Of a DNA stretch of 64,000 nucleotides, positions 41,986 to 54,575 are shown in pieces. The notes beneath the pieces were generated by a model. That model was given only the letters and a program-made list of their open reading frames with translations. It was not told the origin of the DNA and did not search any database. The DNA is from Ficedula albicollis (taxonomy: Eukaryota > Chordata > Aves > Passeriformes > Muscicapidae). Location: NCBI RefSeq assembly GCF_000247815.1, contig NC_021700.1, positions 16,831,993-16,895,992 of the forward strand, in the 5' to 3' direction. Numbering within the stretch: the first letter of the stretch is position 1; the number at the start of each line of letters is the position of its first letter. The position numbers were made by a program, and so were the translations under genes.

Positions 41986-42194
41986 CTCTTGTACTGAGCG
42001 AGCTGCTGGCTTGTCTTGGTGATTGGCCAGTATTAAAAACGGCAAAGTACATAACTGTGGGTGCTGGAGAGCAGAATGCAGCTCATTCCTAGCAGTTTCT
42101 AGATCATCTTCAGAGGAGGCGCTGTCTAGTACAAATATTACCCCTTGGGATCCTTGGTAGTAGCGACTCCAGTATTTCCTGATATTGTCAGCTC
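41986..42194 (-). CDS. ARL15: ARL15 internal exon with NHQD motif (about residues 85-154)
   Basis: This 209-nt exon encodes GADNIRKYWSRYYQGSQG, the beta-strand VIFVLDSASSEDD, and LILANHQDKPAARSVQE. NHQD is the G4 guanine-specificity motif (N/TKxD class, with His in place of Lys). The Ala of GGAD sits where active GTPases carry the catalytic Gln, consistent with ARL15 being atypical in hydrolysis (inference from the family). The acceptor is TTGAAAG/GAGCTG, with a purine at -3 and hence weak by consensus. The donor is CAAGAG/GTATGT. Entry phase 1 pairs with the preceding 60-nt exon and exit is phase 0. The reading frame is intact with no frameshift or premature stop. The remaining C-terminal 50 or so residues (about 155-204) are expected further along the minus strand and were not found in the 42 kb below this exon. 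Confidence 0.97.
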
Positions 42195-42354
42195 CTTTCA
42201 AGACAATAATGAGAACTAATTAAAACAAGAATAGATTAACAAATGCAATACTTGTAAATGAAAATAAACCCTCTACTTAGAATTAACCACATTTTTTCTC
42301 TTAACTCATTAAAAGAATAAAAAGGAAAAAAAAGAGCAATAAAAAATCCAACAT

Positions 42355-42366
42355 ACACACACACAC
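42355..42366. repeat. AC dinucleotide repeat
   Basis: About six AC units, 160 bp upstream (intronic side) of the ARL15 NHQD-exon acceptor. Confidence 0.85.
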
Positions 42367-45239
42367 CAATGTCAAATCAACATTGTTTCAATAAGGAAGG
42401 AAGCTGACTCAATGTAGCTTTCTTCCATTAAAGCTTCTGCTCTATTAATGAGTTCTGGCAGAACTACCATGCATACAGTACCATGCAGCCTAATCCTTTA
42501 CCTTATCACTCGAATATCTTGGCACTAATACCTAAATCTTTACTCATTCTTTTTCACTTTGCCCTGCAATTCCTTGTCATAACCTGCAGCTTCTGTCATG
42601 ACAGTTGCTCATTTCTGATGAGGCTTTCTAGTTTCACTCCAAACCATCAGGCAACCACTTCATAATTGGGGAAAAAAGGTGTCAGGAAAGTCTATTAAAG
42701 TAATTAAATACTTAATGAGGAGAATGATGATACAATAGTGAGTTGAACAGTGAATGAGGAGCTATGGTGACAACATGCAAAGGCATTCAGTTCAACTACT
42801 TTTGCTCTGTCAACCACACTAAGGATTCTGGAAGAGCCCAAAAGCAGACACATGAGTGACTGTATAGGCTTATATGCCACAGTAATTTTTAGGACACAGT
42901 TCAGCAGCACTCAGCCATCTCAACAGAAGCCAAGCACTAAGGTTATCAACAGAAAGCTTTTGTCTCCCCTGGAGAGCAGCATATGTTGAAGCAATGAGGT
43001 AGGAAAAAAAAAATTGTATTTGACAGCTGTCAAACTATCTAAACTATGATTTGGATATGGGCTATTCATTGTGTGTCTGGATCTGGCACTACACTCATGG
43101 GGACAAACACTAAACAGTGAACAGCAGTAGCAATAGTCTAGTACAAAACTTGACATGTTTGCCAGACAATGACTTGCAGAAATGTGCAGAAGGTATCTTT
43201 TACAGATATTTGTCTTATTTTGAGACAGGAAAAAGTGAACTTCCATATATACACAAGAACCAAGAGCTGAAAATAATTAAATTCCACTTTTCAGTGAAAC
43301 AAAATGACACAAAATTTCTGAGCAACATAATGAGACTTTAATGCAAAATAATGACCATAATATTGATGCAATACTTAAAACATCAACTTAATTTACACAT
43401 TGTGAAAAAAAAAAAGATGGTCACTAAACAAAAGTGAAGGAAGAAATAAACATTTTGCCCCATCAAATTTAGGTATGCAACTCAAGAGTATTCAAATCTC
43501 ACCTAATGGAGTTAGTCTCTTCTTTTTACTAGTCACACTGATCATCTTTTTTTTCTGCATCTGCACCCAGCATAAGCTATCAACACATAAACACACGCTT
43601 TTTCCTACAGAAAATACTGAAGTCATACCTAATAATTTTTTTTTTCTGCAAGAAACCTACAGATTTGACTAATTAAAGGCAAATGGTCATGGGACTTGTT
43701 TCTCTCTGTTAATTTAACCAGACTCAAAATAACAATGCACAAACAGGATGGATGCTTTATTTTATCATCAAGATCTGAAGACTAATATTATTTATGCAGA
43801 AGAGGAACTGCGTTGAAAGCTAATTCTATGTTTTTGTAGCATACAAATATCTGTCAACTGTACTTGTAAAGAATTTTATAGCATCCGTTAGATGCCCCAG
43901 TCTTTCCGAACAGCTTTCTACTTCAGAACCAAGTACAGCAAGCTGCCAGAGGGACACTATTTACACAGCCACACACAGCAGTGTTGCAGGTATCTGAAGT
44001 ATCACATTACTTTACAAACTAGTAGAGAATCACTTTCTATGAACTTAAACACCAAGACCACAGTCAGTTCTTTGAAGGCATTTTTTTTTCCTAGCCACAT
44101 AGCATCTGTCTTATTTGCTCTAAGCATCAGTCACCTACTCTTCAATCACATTTCACTGCTAGAATCTGAGTCTTATCTTTGTAACCATACTTACTCTAAA
44201 AAGAAAAACTGTGGCGAACTGGAGAACATTTGACCTCTTGTATGCAGGCACTTGGAAAAAAGCAGCTCATGGATCCCTACATGGGACACTGAAGCCAGAA
44301 AAGGAGTATACTGATTTCCTGACCTTATGGCCCCATCATTTCGGTTCAGGTTCTTTAGCAGCTCAACTTTGTTCCTCCACATCAGCTGTCCCAAAAGAAC
44401 CACCATCAAAGTATAGCAGTTCTTTTCTTTCCAGCTCTGGTCAGTCACCACACCACAGTAATAAGAACCAACTTATATCATGAAACTTGGTTTTTTCTTT
44501 GGGATTTTCCTTTACTCTAATGGCATGCCCTGAAATCACTTACACTTCAATTCTGAGGAAATCACCTGAGGTTTAAGAGTAAAAATAATTTGCACTAAGC
44601 AGACAAGAAAAAAGGCTGATAAAACATGTACTGTAGGGTGCCATTTCAAACCATTTTGCTGGCAATGCACTTGAAAAATAATTCTTGGCATCAATAAGCT
44701 ATCAGCAGCTGGAAGTCACAATTTCTACAAGACAAATAACCTGATATTCTTTTGGCTTAACTCTTCATATCCAGGGAACAGAATCTGCTCTCAGCTTCTT
44801 TCCTCAGAGCAGTGGAGTAGAGTTATCCTGGGTAGGAAACACTTGCCTATGAATAGTGTGTTAGCCATTCACATTTAGTGGCATGACAAATACAGTCTTA
44901 GAAAGTAAGCAGTTGTTTTTAGGTGCAGTTCAACAAAACTATCTCATTAATTAATTTTTTCATCTATTCCAAAGGTTTCAAAGACAGGGAGATCCAAAGT
45001 CTGAGGTCTTTGGAAATCCAGAATATAATAATGTACCCATTAGACATCCTTAGGCTCTTAGAAGACTGATGTGATAAAAGCAGGAATTTAACTTAACTAG
45101 TACACAAAACATCCCATGAAACAATAGTAACACATAGAATAAGCACTTAGTTTTGTCAGCCCGCTATCATGTGTTTCTCTAACAGCTTTGAACTGTATGC
45201 CTGTTTCTCCAACCAATTATCTGCCTAAACTAAGGATTT

Positions 45240-45255
45240 AAAAAAAAAAAAAAAA
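45240..45255 (+). repeat. A16 homopolymer
   Basis: An uninterrupted run of A in the 12.3-kb ARL15 intron, with no retrotransposon body recognised next to it. Confidence 0.85.
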
Positions 45256-46775
45256 GGAAACAAAACGAAATCTCTAAAACATCAGAAAAACATAATTCAC
45301 ACTAGACCTAAGGAACATGCTATGCAACAGGTTCACTAAAATGCGACATTCAGGGTAGCAGCTTCCTCAAACACAAGCAAGAGCTACTACTTATGGCTAA
45401 GCGTATGATTTGTTTCCCTCAGCAATGAAGGAACTTACAAGAGTGGGTTGAGTCCTGTGATGTGTCTAAAACGTGCAATTTACAAATAAACTAGAGGAAA
45501 AAAACTCAACAAAATCCAAACTACAGTACAATCACACTTATTCTAAAAGAAAAAATACTATTCAATCAAATAGTAGGCTTGAATTACTTTATAACAGGAA
45601 AAACCAAACCTCTCCTTACAGAAAAATGACAGGATGCTGCAATTAAAACCCCAATCATTTAGCATTACTACAGGACAGATTTACTCAAATAATTGTAATG
45701 GCCTTCATTTTAATCTTTTTAAATGTCATATAAATATTTTTTCTTTATCATCAGTCAAAGGAACAGTGCCCATATTAACACTGTTTATTATTTGCTATAG
45801 TGCTAACAGTACCCCTTGGAAGGTGGGAGGAAGATTTTGAGTTATGTGCAGTTTAAAATGCACCTGAACCACTACACACAGATACAAGTACACACTCCAG
45901 CATATCTTATGCAAATCAAAGAGCTGCAAATCTTCCTTTCAGCTATGAATACTTCTATTTACATCTTCATTCACTGTGGTGGTTTAAGGCTACCTTCAAT
46001 TCCTTCCTTTTCAGTACTTTCAGGAGAACAGAACAGAGCATTACAGAAAAAAAAAATCACTGAAAGAAATTTACACGTGTCAGTCAGACTTGCAGCAAAT
46101 CTCCATCGAGAGCACAATGAATGTCACAGAGCCCTTGCTTCAAGACTGTCCAGTCTGCAAATGAAAGCTCTTGTTAACCTCAAAATACATCACAGATCTG
46201 GAGAAGTTATAGTTCTCAAATAGAGGGAAAAACTTTTTTTTTTCTTCCCATTGAAAACAGTTAACTTGGGGACACGAAAGAATGCAGGCTGCAAACAGCT
46301 TTTCTACCACTTCAAATATATCACTCACTCACATACTTTGAAAGGTTTATGGTTAATTAAAATACTATATAAATCATTCCTCTACTGATACTAAACAGAA
46401 CATTTCTAACACTCATAAAGGTAAAAAATGCCAAGGACTCTGCGACCAAATATTTTTGTTTGCAATACTGGCCCATGGGTGGGGGAGAAAGAAGGAAGGG
46501 AAGAGACCATTTCTTTCCATTCTTGCAAAATCTGTAAATATACCCTAGTTTCTCACCCCAAGAAACTCTTTGGAAACAAATGTTTCTAAATCTATGTAGA
46601 GTTTATACCTTCATTTCAAATTATGTCCTCACTAGTAAATCTGATGTATTTTCCTGAGTAGTCAAGATACCCGAAACCTCAGAAATCTTAACATGTTGAA
46701 GAGATGTGGCTGCTCCTTATGTATCTTGGGCAGGTTTCTCAGTATTCCACCCTTGAATAAATCCCATATACAGCT

Positions 46776-46837
46776 GTTGTCGTTGTTGGTTTTGTGTTTT
46801 TTTAAATTTTTTTTTAATATTTTTTTTATTTTTTAGC
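46776..46837 (+). repeat. T-rich low-complexity tract
   Basis: GTTGTCGTTGTTGG is followed by long T-runs broken by A and AA, ending ATTTTTTAG. It resembles a polypyrimidine/acceptor signal on the plus strand, but no coding exon follows. Confidence 0.8.
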
Positions 46838-47825
46838 TTCCTTCTATTACAGACAGATTTATAAATCCTGTGTAATATAACCTGCTATGTATGCGCATGG
46901 AATTGGTCCCATCTGACAGAGACATCCACACAGAGATACAAATGTTTTCACAAGTGTAATGTCAGTTATCATTCTGTGGCTACTTCGTATGGCTACTGCA
47001 ACAACAGAGATGCTAAACCAAAACCTTCTCCATTTTCAAAAGTCCCAGGACTTCTGCTTCCTAGGGTCTAAGACCAAGTGATCACAGCCTACTTCCTCTA
47101 GGTTTTCAGGGAATGCACTCCTGCAATGCACAAAACATGGCAGAAGGAAATTGACACTTTTTCCCCAGAAAAAGGAATATTTTGAGATTGCCAAATCAGC
47201 TATATTCACTGCAGCAATTCAAACGCAGTATGAAAAAAACAGCATAGAAGGGGAAAAAAAAGACAAAACGTTGAAGAAAAAAATTTCTGCTTTATTTTCA
47301 AAACATACAAAATCAGATATGCACATAATTTTATGGTACTTTATTTTCCTTATCAAACCAAAGTTTATGGAAACCATCTCTGTCATCTCTTGTCTGCCTT
47401 CCAGGCTTTCCCAGTGAGATTAATCTGGAAGTCAAGCCTTCAGTATTTTCCTTATTAGCTAACTTAAGTGCTGTTTCCAACTTTGAATCTCCACCTTACT
47501 CTGACACTTAAATCTGTTGGAACAACATTCCAGTTCCAAGCACTTGGAAGTTTCAAAAACATTATACTTGCCTGCAGAAAGTCAGTTTGATCTACTTGAG
47601 TGTGTGTATTATACTACCATGCTAAAATAAAACTTGCAATTTGGAACAAATATCTCCTGCTCTACTCAAGAGCATAATATTTGCTATAAAGCCCATTTGA
47701 AAAATTAAAAATTCATTTAAGAGAAGGATATGTGTGCCCTGCAATATGCTTCAATACATATTTAAGCCCAACATCTAAATATTTAATTGTTTGCAGCAGG
47801 TGGCACAGACAGCCATTCTTCACCC

Positions 47826-47850
47826 CTTCTTCTTCTTCTTCTTTTTTTTA
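47826..47850 (+). repeat. CTT trinucleotide repeat plus T-run
   Basis: Five CTT units followed by T8. GAA on the opposite strand, which is the ARL15 sense strand. Short. Confidence 0.88.
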
Positions 47851-48289
47851 ACGAGTTTGGGGTTGTTCGTTTTCTAAATTCACAAGTACACAGTATGCCC
47901 TCTAGGGCTAGCAAAGACTTGCTGGCAACAAGATAATCTGCATCTGTGTCAATCTCCCACATCTGCTAGAGGACTCTGAGACAGCCAGGGTCTCAGAAGC
48001 AAAGGCACAACTCCACAGTAAGACTGCTGCCAGCATCCAGCAAGGTTCAAATGTACTCTCCCCTGAGCTGTAGTCATAGCTTTGGTAACAGTGCAGCTAA
48101 CCTCAAACAAAGCTCAAAAGACATCTTTCTCTATGGCACTTCAAACTAGTAGGCATACAAAAGAAGCAGCAAGTCTACCACAGCTGAGTATTTCTGTTTA
48201 GCCTTTTGGCTAATTGGCCAAAATTGGCCAACAGAAGATTAAAGATTTAGCTGTCTGGAATCAAAGATAAAGCTGCTTTTTAAAAATTT

Positions 48290-48674
<385 letters not shown>

Positions 48675-51600
48675 GGTTGTTCCTAAAATAATTGTATCGT
48701 TCCTGATGCTTAACTAAGCTGCTAGACTCTATTCTTTGATTCTTCCTAAAGAAAATGGCATTGCAAGCCTAACAGGAGACAGTCAGATAAACCAAATGTT
48801 CTGCTTTTCTCTCCATGAAAACTCTCAGAAACAAAAACAACCAGTACCCACCCACAAAAAGCTTGACTAGGAAATTCAGTATTTTGCTTATCCTATTTAC
48901 ACAGCTGTGATAGGCATTGCTTGCATGGCTCCTGCTCACAGTGAGAAAAACTGCAGGTTGTCTTTTCACACTGTAAAAACCTAATTGTAGCAAAAGCACA
49001 GTGTTTCCAAGGAACAGTGGTAAGATCACTATGCTGAATTAGAGCTTCCTCAGACTCACATTAAAGACATCCATAAGCAGGTGTAAATGACCTTTCTTAT
49101 CTATGAAATGAGGAAACTATGTGACTGGGTTTAAGCACAATTTGAACAGCAGGCTGAGCATTATTGATAGCAAACAGATCTAACTTTAATGCTTTTGGAA
49201 GTGGAATGTCTCTGTGCAACTCACAGCGTGGACAGCTCAACAGGGTCATCTAAAAATTTCATCTGCTAAGACATTCTGTATACTGTTTGATGCAGCTATG
49301 TCGCAGATGGCATTGCTTGTACTCCACAACCAGATTTTGTAGAGGTGTCAAGTGCCTTTTGGTCAAGTACAGTATGGAGATTTTATCGCTTTGTGTTAGT
49401 TCATCCCTGTGTAGATGACTTAGGCTGACATTTACTTGTGGGTTCAGTTTTCTGATTACTAACTTGTTGAAATGTTAGCTGCTCTATGTGGCTAGAAGGA
49501 TGTTCAGTATTCTACCTCCAAGAGAGAAATTTCCTAAAAGTATTTAAACTTGAAATTCTAATTAATAGAGCAATATTATTTTCTCCCACATCCGCCATTT
49601 TTTTCACCGGCAGATACTACCTGACAACTGTTGCTATCTTCTCCAGAATTTCATATTTTCCATTCAATTTGGACTGCACAACAATGTGGCTTCTCCTCCT
49701 ACTCTCTTTTCTGCTGCTCTTTACTTCCAAATTAAGGCAAAATCCGCATGCTTTGTTTAACCAAACCTATTTAAAGCTATTTGCTCTCAAGCTGTCACCT
49801 AGACAATTAATTTAGCTGGCCTAAGAATGTGAATTTATTACTTTGGTAATCAAGCTTAAGAAGCAACAGCAGTGGGGAGGCAAGTTCTCATCTCTTTTCC
49901 TGTGCATGCTCAACCAACTGGAGACGAGCATTCCTGATATTAACCACTCCGCTCTTGCTTAGCATTTAACAGATTTTTGTCTGAAATGAATTTTTTAGTA
50001 TGACCATACAACATGTACTCTCTATGCTTGAGAAAATGGCTTTAGGGTGTATCACAAAACCTAACACAAACATATGAAGATATTACAATAAATAAAAAAT
50101 ATTAAATAATTATTAAACCCTATATCACGCTGTTAGTATTTTTAAACTGTAAGAAGAAAAGCTGCTCACATCCAGAATAATTCTTTTATATTTGACATGG
50201 TTCATTATTTGGCATCTCACTTGCAGTTTCTAAGCCTGCTCTTTACAAGACATCAAATTTAATTATTAAATACTTATTTTAAAAAGATAATTGGAAATTC
50301 TTAGTTGCCTACTAGGATGGACCTTAAATCTTGATATAGGCCTGAATAAATATCTAAACCACAACTTTATATTCTGTTTTGACAGCATTACAACTAGAAA
50401 AGACAAAAAAAAAACCAAACAGAGAATAAATGGTGCTTTCAGCCACTGTGCCTCCAGGTTGGCATTTGTTAGAACCAAAGAGAAACTTCCTATTGCTTTT
50501 ACATCTCCAGTATCTATCTTGAGAACCAACCTCAGCATTCAGCATCCCAAACATTCTTCAGAACAACACTGTAAGAATCTTCTGAACAGCAAGCATTATC
50601 ATTCTCCTTATTTCAACAGTCTTTTCCCACTCTTCTCTGTGTTCATCATATACAATATCATCCTTAGTTCCCACAAAAAATTACTGCACCTTAAGAGGAA
50701 ATCATCACAACTGTAGTTTCTTTCCATACTATTACTCAGTTGAGACATAATAAAGACAAATATTTCCAAATGTCCTGGTAATAATATATTTTGAAAGAAT
50801 GTGGACTAGAGCATGGCACATCTCCACAATAACTTAAATTATACCTACTATTTTATAGAACAAATTTTTGGTGGAAAATGGTAAATTTTTAGCTTCTTGG
50901 GAATAAGGAAGGGATTATTGGTACAGCAAAATAGCAACTAAGAGAACAGGCAGTTCATCTTGGTCACCAAATAAAGCAAGACTTTCTCTTCAAGTAATTT
51001 AAGAAAGTCTGACGTTAGATTTGAAAGCTCTAGATTTGAAATTCAAGGTTTTTAAACAAAACATTTACCATTTATCAAACTGGATAAACCCTTTATCTTC
51101 TGTTAGGACTGCAAGTTCCTTTCTTAGGAAGTGAAAACAATTTTTAAAAAAAACAATAGAAATTGGGTTCTGTTTTTAATATTCTAGAATCATGTACTTC
51201 AAATAAAAACTTCTTCTAAGAGAGAATAACAAACTTTGCTCCCTGTCCCTAAATGTTAAAGGAGGATAAAGAGAAAATCAGTCCTAGAATAGGTTAAAAA
51301 AAAAGAGACTATGTTTTATATATTTTGCATGAAAATTTATAATCCCTATAGAAATGAAGAAATAAAACCCGGACTCATTATCAGTTTTGGAGACAACCAG
51401 CACAGTAAAAACTATCACCATCTTTGACCTCAAGGAAGAATACTACTTCAATAAAACAGAAAGGATACTACACAGTCATCATCTGTTTCACATAAATGCT
51501 TGGCTGCTGAATATAAGAACCTTAAGCAGTATAACTTCTGCTGTGTTTTAAATACTGGCTGTTAATATGTTACTGTATGATGGCATATGAAGATTTCTGT

Positions 51601-52027
51601 TACCTAAACCTAAAAATACAAAGCAACAAAAATTAAAAATATATACAGCTTCAGTGTGTAAATAATACATAACAACAGGCAGTGGTTGTTAAGAAAAGGT
51701 TCCTTCCTTCAAGTTTCCAAGATCAAATGTTTGGACAAGACCTCCACACTACAGTAAAGAGAAATTACATAACAATAGCATAACAACAGAAGGCAAAACA
51801 CAGGAATAAGACAACAAAACTCCAGCAATCAGGCAAAACATAAGCTTCTCTTGAATATCAGAAGCAGAAATTCCAAAATAAAATTAACAGTGATATCTTG
51901 TGGCGACAAACGTAAATTGTTTTGGTTTATATTCATATAGGAGCAAGAGAAAAACTATGCCTACTTCAGGTTTTACCCTCATCAAACAGGAACACATTTC
52001 TCAGCTAAAAGGTTAAATGCTGACTAG
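48675..52027. other. Non-coding part of the 12.3-kb ARL15 intron
   Basis: Unique AT-rich sequence. Overlapping frames on both strands at 50266-50716 are low in complexity and unrecognised. Nothing else seen. Confidence 0.55.
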
Positions 52028-52950
52028 AGAATCACAGAATTATTTAAGTTGGAAAAGACCTCTAAGATCATCAAGTACAATCTTTGACCTATTACCACCT
52101 AGTAAATTAGATCATGGCACTAAGTGCCATGTCCAGTTGTTTCTTGAACACCTCCAGGGATGGTGACTCCCTCAGCGGTCATCCAATGTTTAAAACTGTT
52201 TTCATGAAGAAATTCTTCCTGATGCCTAACCTGAACCTCTGTTAGTGCAGCTTGAAGCCATGCCCTCTCATCCTGCTGCTGGTTGACAGGAAGAAGAGAA
52301 TGATCCCTGCCTGGCCACACCCTCCTTCCAGGCAGTTTTGGAGAATGATAAGGTCACTCCTTTTCTCTAGGATAAAGAACCTGAACTACTCCTGCAGCTC
52401 CTTATAAGACTCAATTTCTAGACCCTTCCCCAGCTCCATTGCCCTTTTCTTGTCTCTCTCCCTCACTCTAGCACCTCAATGTCCTTCCTAAACTCAGGAT
52501 TTCAGGTGTGGCCTCAGCAGTGCCCAGGACAGGGGGACAATCCCTGCCCTGCTCCTGCTGCCCACACCATTGCTGACCCAGGCCAGGATGCCATTGGCCT
52601 TCTTGGCCCCCTGGGCACACCCTGGCTCATGTTCAGCTGCTGCCACCAGCACCCACAGGTCCTTTCCAGCCACTCTGTCCCAGCCTGTGCCACTGCCTGG
52701 GGTTGTTGTGACCCAGGGGCAGGACCTGGCACTGGGCCTTGTTGAACCTCACACCATTGATCCAGCCTGTGCAGATCCTTCTGCAGAGCCTTCCTGCCCA
52801 ACAGCAGATGAACACTCTCACCCAACTCAGTGTCATCTGCAAACTGAGAATGCACTTTATCCCTTTGTCTGTACCATTAACAAAGATATTAAAAAAACTG
52901 AGACCCATAATGAGTCCTGGGGAACACCACTAGTGACCACCAACTTTTGG
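52028..52950 (-). mobile_element. CR1 LINE, about 0.9 kb 3' portion including end of ORF2
   Basis: On the plus strand it opens GAATCACAGAATTATTTAAG, TTGGAAAAGACCTCTAAGAT, then TAAGTGCCATGTCCAGTTGT, CACCTCCAGGGATGGTGACT, GAAATTCTTCCTGATGCCTA, CATTGGCCTTCTTGGCCCCC and ends GGGGAACACCACTAGTGACC. This is a nearly continuous reversed CR1 with its 3' end at 52028. The distal third carries reverse-transcriptase coding remnants. It lies in the 12.3-kb ARL15 intron in the sense orientation. GC content is clearly higher than in the surrounding intron. Confidence 0.95.
52514..52915 (-). pseudogene. CR1 ORF2 reverse-transcriptase C-terminal remnant, frameshifted
   Basis: Two minus-strand frames alternate in resemblance to the C-terminal part of CR1 reverse transcriptase. 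One gives GLSFFNIFVNGTDKGIKC and later VRFNKAQCQVLPLGHNNP. The other gives FADDTELGESVHLLLGRK followed by DLHRLDQW and later QLNMSQGVPRG. The ADD triad of the polymerase active site is still visible in FADDT. At least three frame switches are needed to follow the protein, so it is dead. No upstream RT core or endonuclease is present. Confidence 0.88.
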
Positions 52951-54515
52951 AACAAAACAAACTTTTAGAAGCTTTCTTTTGGTCTCTCACCTAGACAATA
53001 AAAAGGTAATTAGCGTTTTTCTGCAATATTTAATATAAGAAATCAGATTACATAATTTTTAATTACAGACATGTAAACACCCATAGTCAAAGGAAAAAGT
53101 AAGTAAAAGGTGTAGTAAAAAATTCTGACAATCCTTCTGTCTTTGAGAAGAGAGAAATGGATGAAAACAACAAAACAAGTATTCTGGATTACTCCTCATC
53201 ATAAGTCAAAACTCTCCACTAAGATAAGATTTCTCAAAATATACATACCTGCAAAAAAGTCATATGATCAGAAAAGATTAAGAGAATTTAACAAGGATCT
53301 GCTATAGAATACACAGATTCAATTCTTGATTAAAAATTGTATTTACCTACATGAATTATATATTTCATATAGCTTAGGTACCAGAACGTATAAACTAGAC
53401 TGCAAATGATTCACCCTAATTTTAAAAAAATCCAAAAAGTGACACTATGACCAAGTGCACACTCAAGCAGTATCTACACTATCCCTGAGGAGTGGTCCCT
53501 TTATGAAAGAAAACTTACTGGGTATTTTTTTTTACAGAATACATACTCAAACAGGAACATGTATGTTTAAATCCATGAACCAGTGGTAGTAAAGAGGAAA
53601 TGCTATGCCTTCCACATGTGCTAATTTCAAAGCCTTCTTGAAACAAGTTCAGGTAAGACAACTACCATGCAACTAGATCTCCTGAAACTTTCCTCAAGAA
53701 CCAAGTCAAATTCTACCCCATATCATTTAAGAGAGGTTACAAGCTTGCTGAAAAATCTAACAAATATCCTCAATATTAAGTCTACTGTATTTACATAAAT
53801 AATAAAGAAGATACACATAAATTCCAGATATGGAGAAGATCTAAGTGGGTTTTAAATTAGAAGTACATTAGACTCCACAAGAACTCTCATGAGGAGAGTG
53901 TTTTCTTGCTTATAACAACCAACCTTACTTGAGACTCAGAGTCAGAACTGGGAGCCAAATAGGTTGCCTGTATATAGAAATTTTTTTTAAATCATACAAC
54001 TATAAAACAACCATTGCTTTAGAATCCAATAAATCCAACAAGAGAATAGTTCTCAAAGAATATAACATTAAAAGTTGGCTGCATTTGCGACACTTTCAAT
54101 GGTGCAGTAAATATATTGGTTTTGACAAATGTTCACAGAGTTACCTGAGCCAGCTCTCATAAGTGAAAGTTTATTCCTAAAATAAACACAAAGAACGTAC
54201 ACTTCCGTGAGTTGCCACATGAGCCATACTAAAATTACAGTTCAGTTTGTATTTCTGTATAACTTAACCACTGCAATACAATAAATTGCATTAAGGAGAC
54301 ACACCACACACCTTACACTCCTCCTGCTTTTTCCCCTTTCTTTTGAGATCAGTTGATTTGTACAACTTTTCTCGCTTTATCTGCTGAGATTTTTAACTCC
54401 TGTTGTACTGATCTATAATTTTAAAATTTAAAATAACTAACAATTTAAAACAACTGACAGTTATGAAGAGATTTAGACATTGCATGTTTTATGAGCAAAG
54501 GAATAAATACCATAC
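52951..54515. other. Non-coding intron segment before the 60-nt exon donor
   Basis: AT-rich unique sequence with no recognised element. Confidence 0.55.
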
Positions 54516-54575
54516 CTCCAAGTTCTTTTACATTCAAAATTGCATTCTGGAATGGCACTGCTTTTATACTAAAAC
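54516..54575 (-). CDS. ARL15: ARL15 internal 60-nt exon, switch region (about residues 65-85)
   Basis: This short exon encodes GFSIKAVPFQNAILNVKELG once the split first codon is completed by the preceding exon. It matches the switch I and interswitch segment of ARL15 essentially exactly, as I recall the human protein. The acceptor is TCTTCCTTAG/GTTTTAG and the donor is TTGGAG/GTATGG. Entry and exit are both phase 1, so the exon is symmetric and skipping it would keep the frame while deleting 20 residues. At its 3' end lies the start of the G3-like motif ELGGADN, which lacks the Asp and the catalytic Gln of the canonical DxGGQ motif. That substitution is a family trait of ARL15 rather than damage. 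The exon is separated by 2,797 bp from the upstream exon and 12,321 bp from the next. It is too short for an open-reading-frame scan to show and was found by homology and phase. Confidence 0.96.

Larger units (their letters stand above)
42367..48289. other. Non-coding part of the 12.3-kb ARL15 intron
   Basis: Low-complexity A/T tracts are listed separately. Frames such as 45816-46223 (135 codons) and 43892-44233 have no recognisable domains. A TTGGC-rich cluster sits at 48206-48232, about 70 bp before the poly-C run. Confidence 0.55.

Noticed and set aside
44191..44483. Overlapping 86- and 90-codon frames on opposite strands, considered as a decayed transposon gene
   Set aside because: No family motif could be recognised in either frame, and there are no terminal repeats.
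45816..46223. 135-codon plus-strand frame in the ARL15 intron
   Set aside because: The composition looks random, with no recognisable motif. It includes a KKK run from an A-tract and lacks splice or promoter context.
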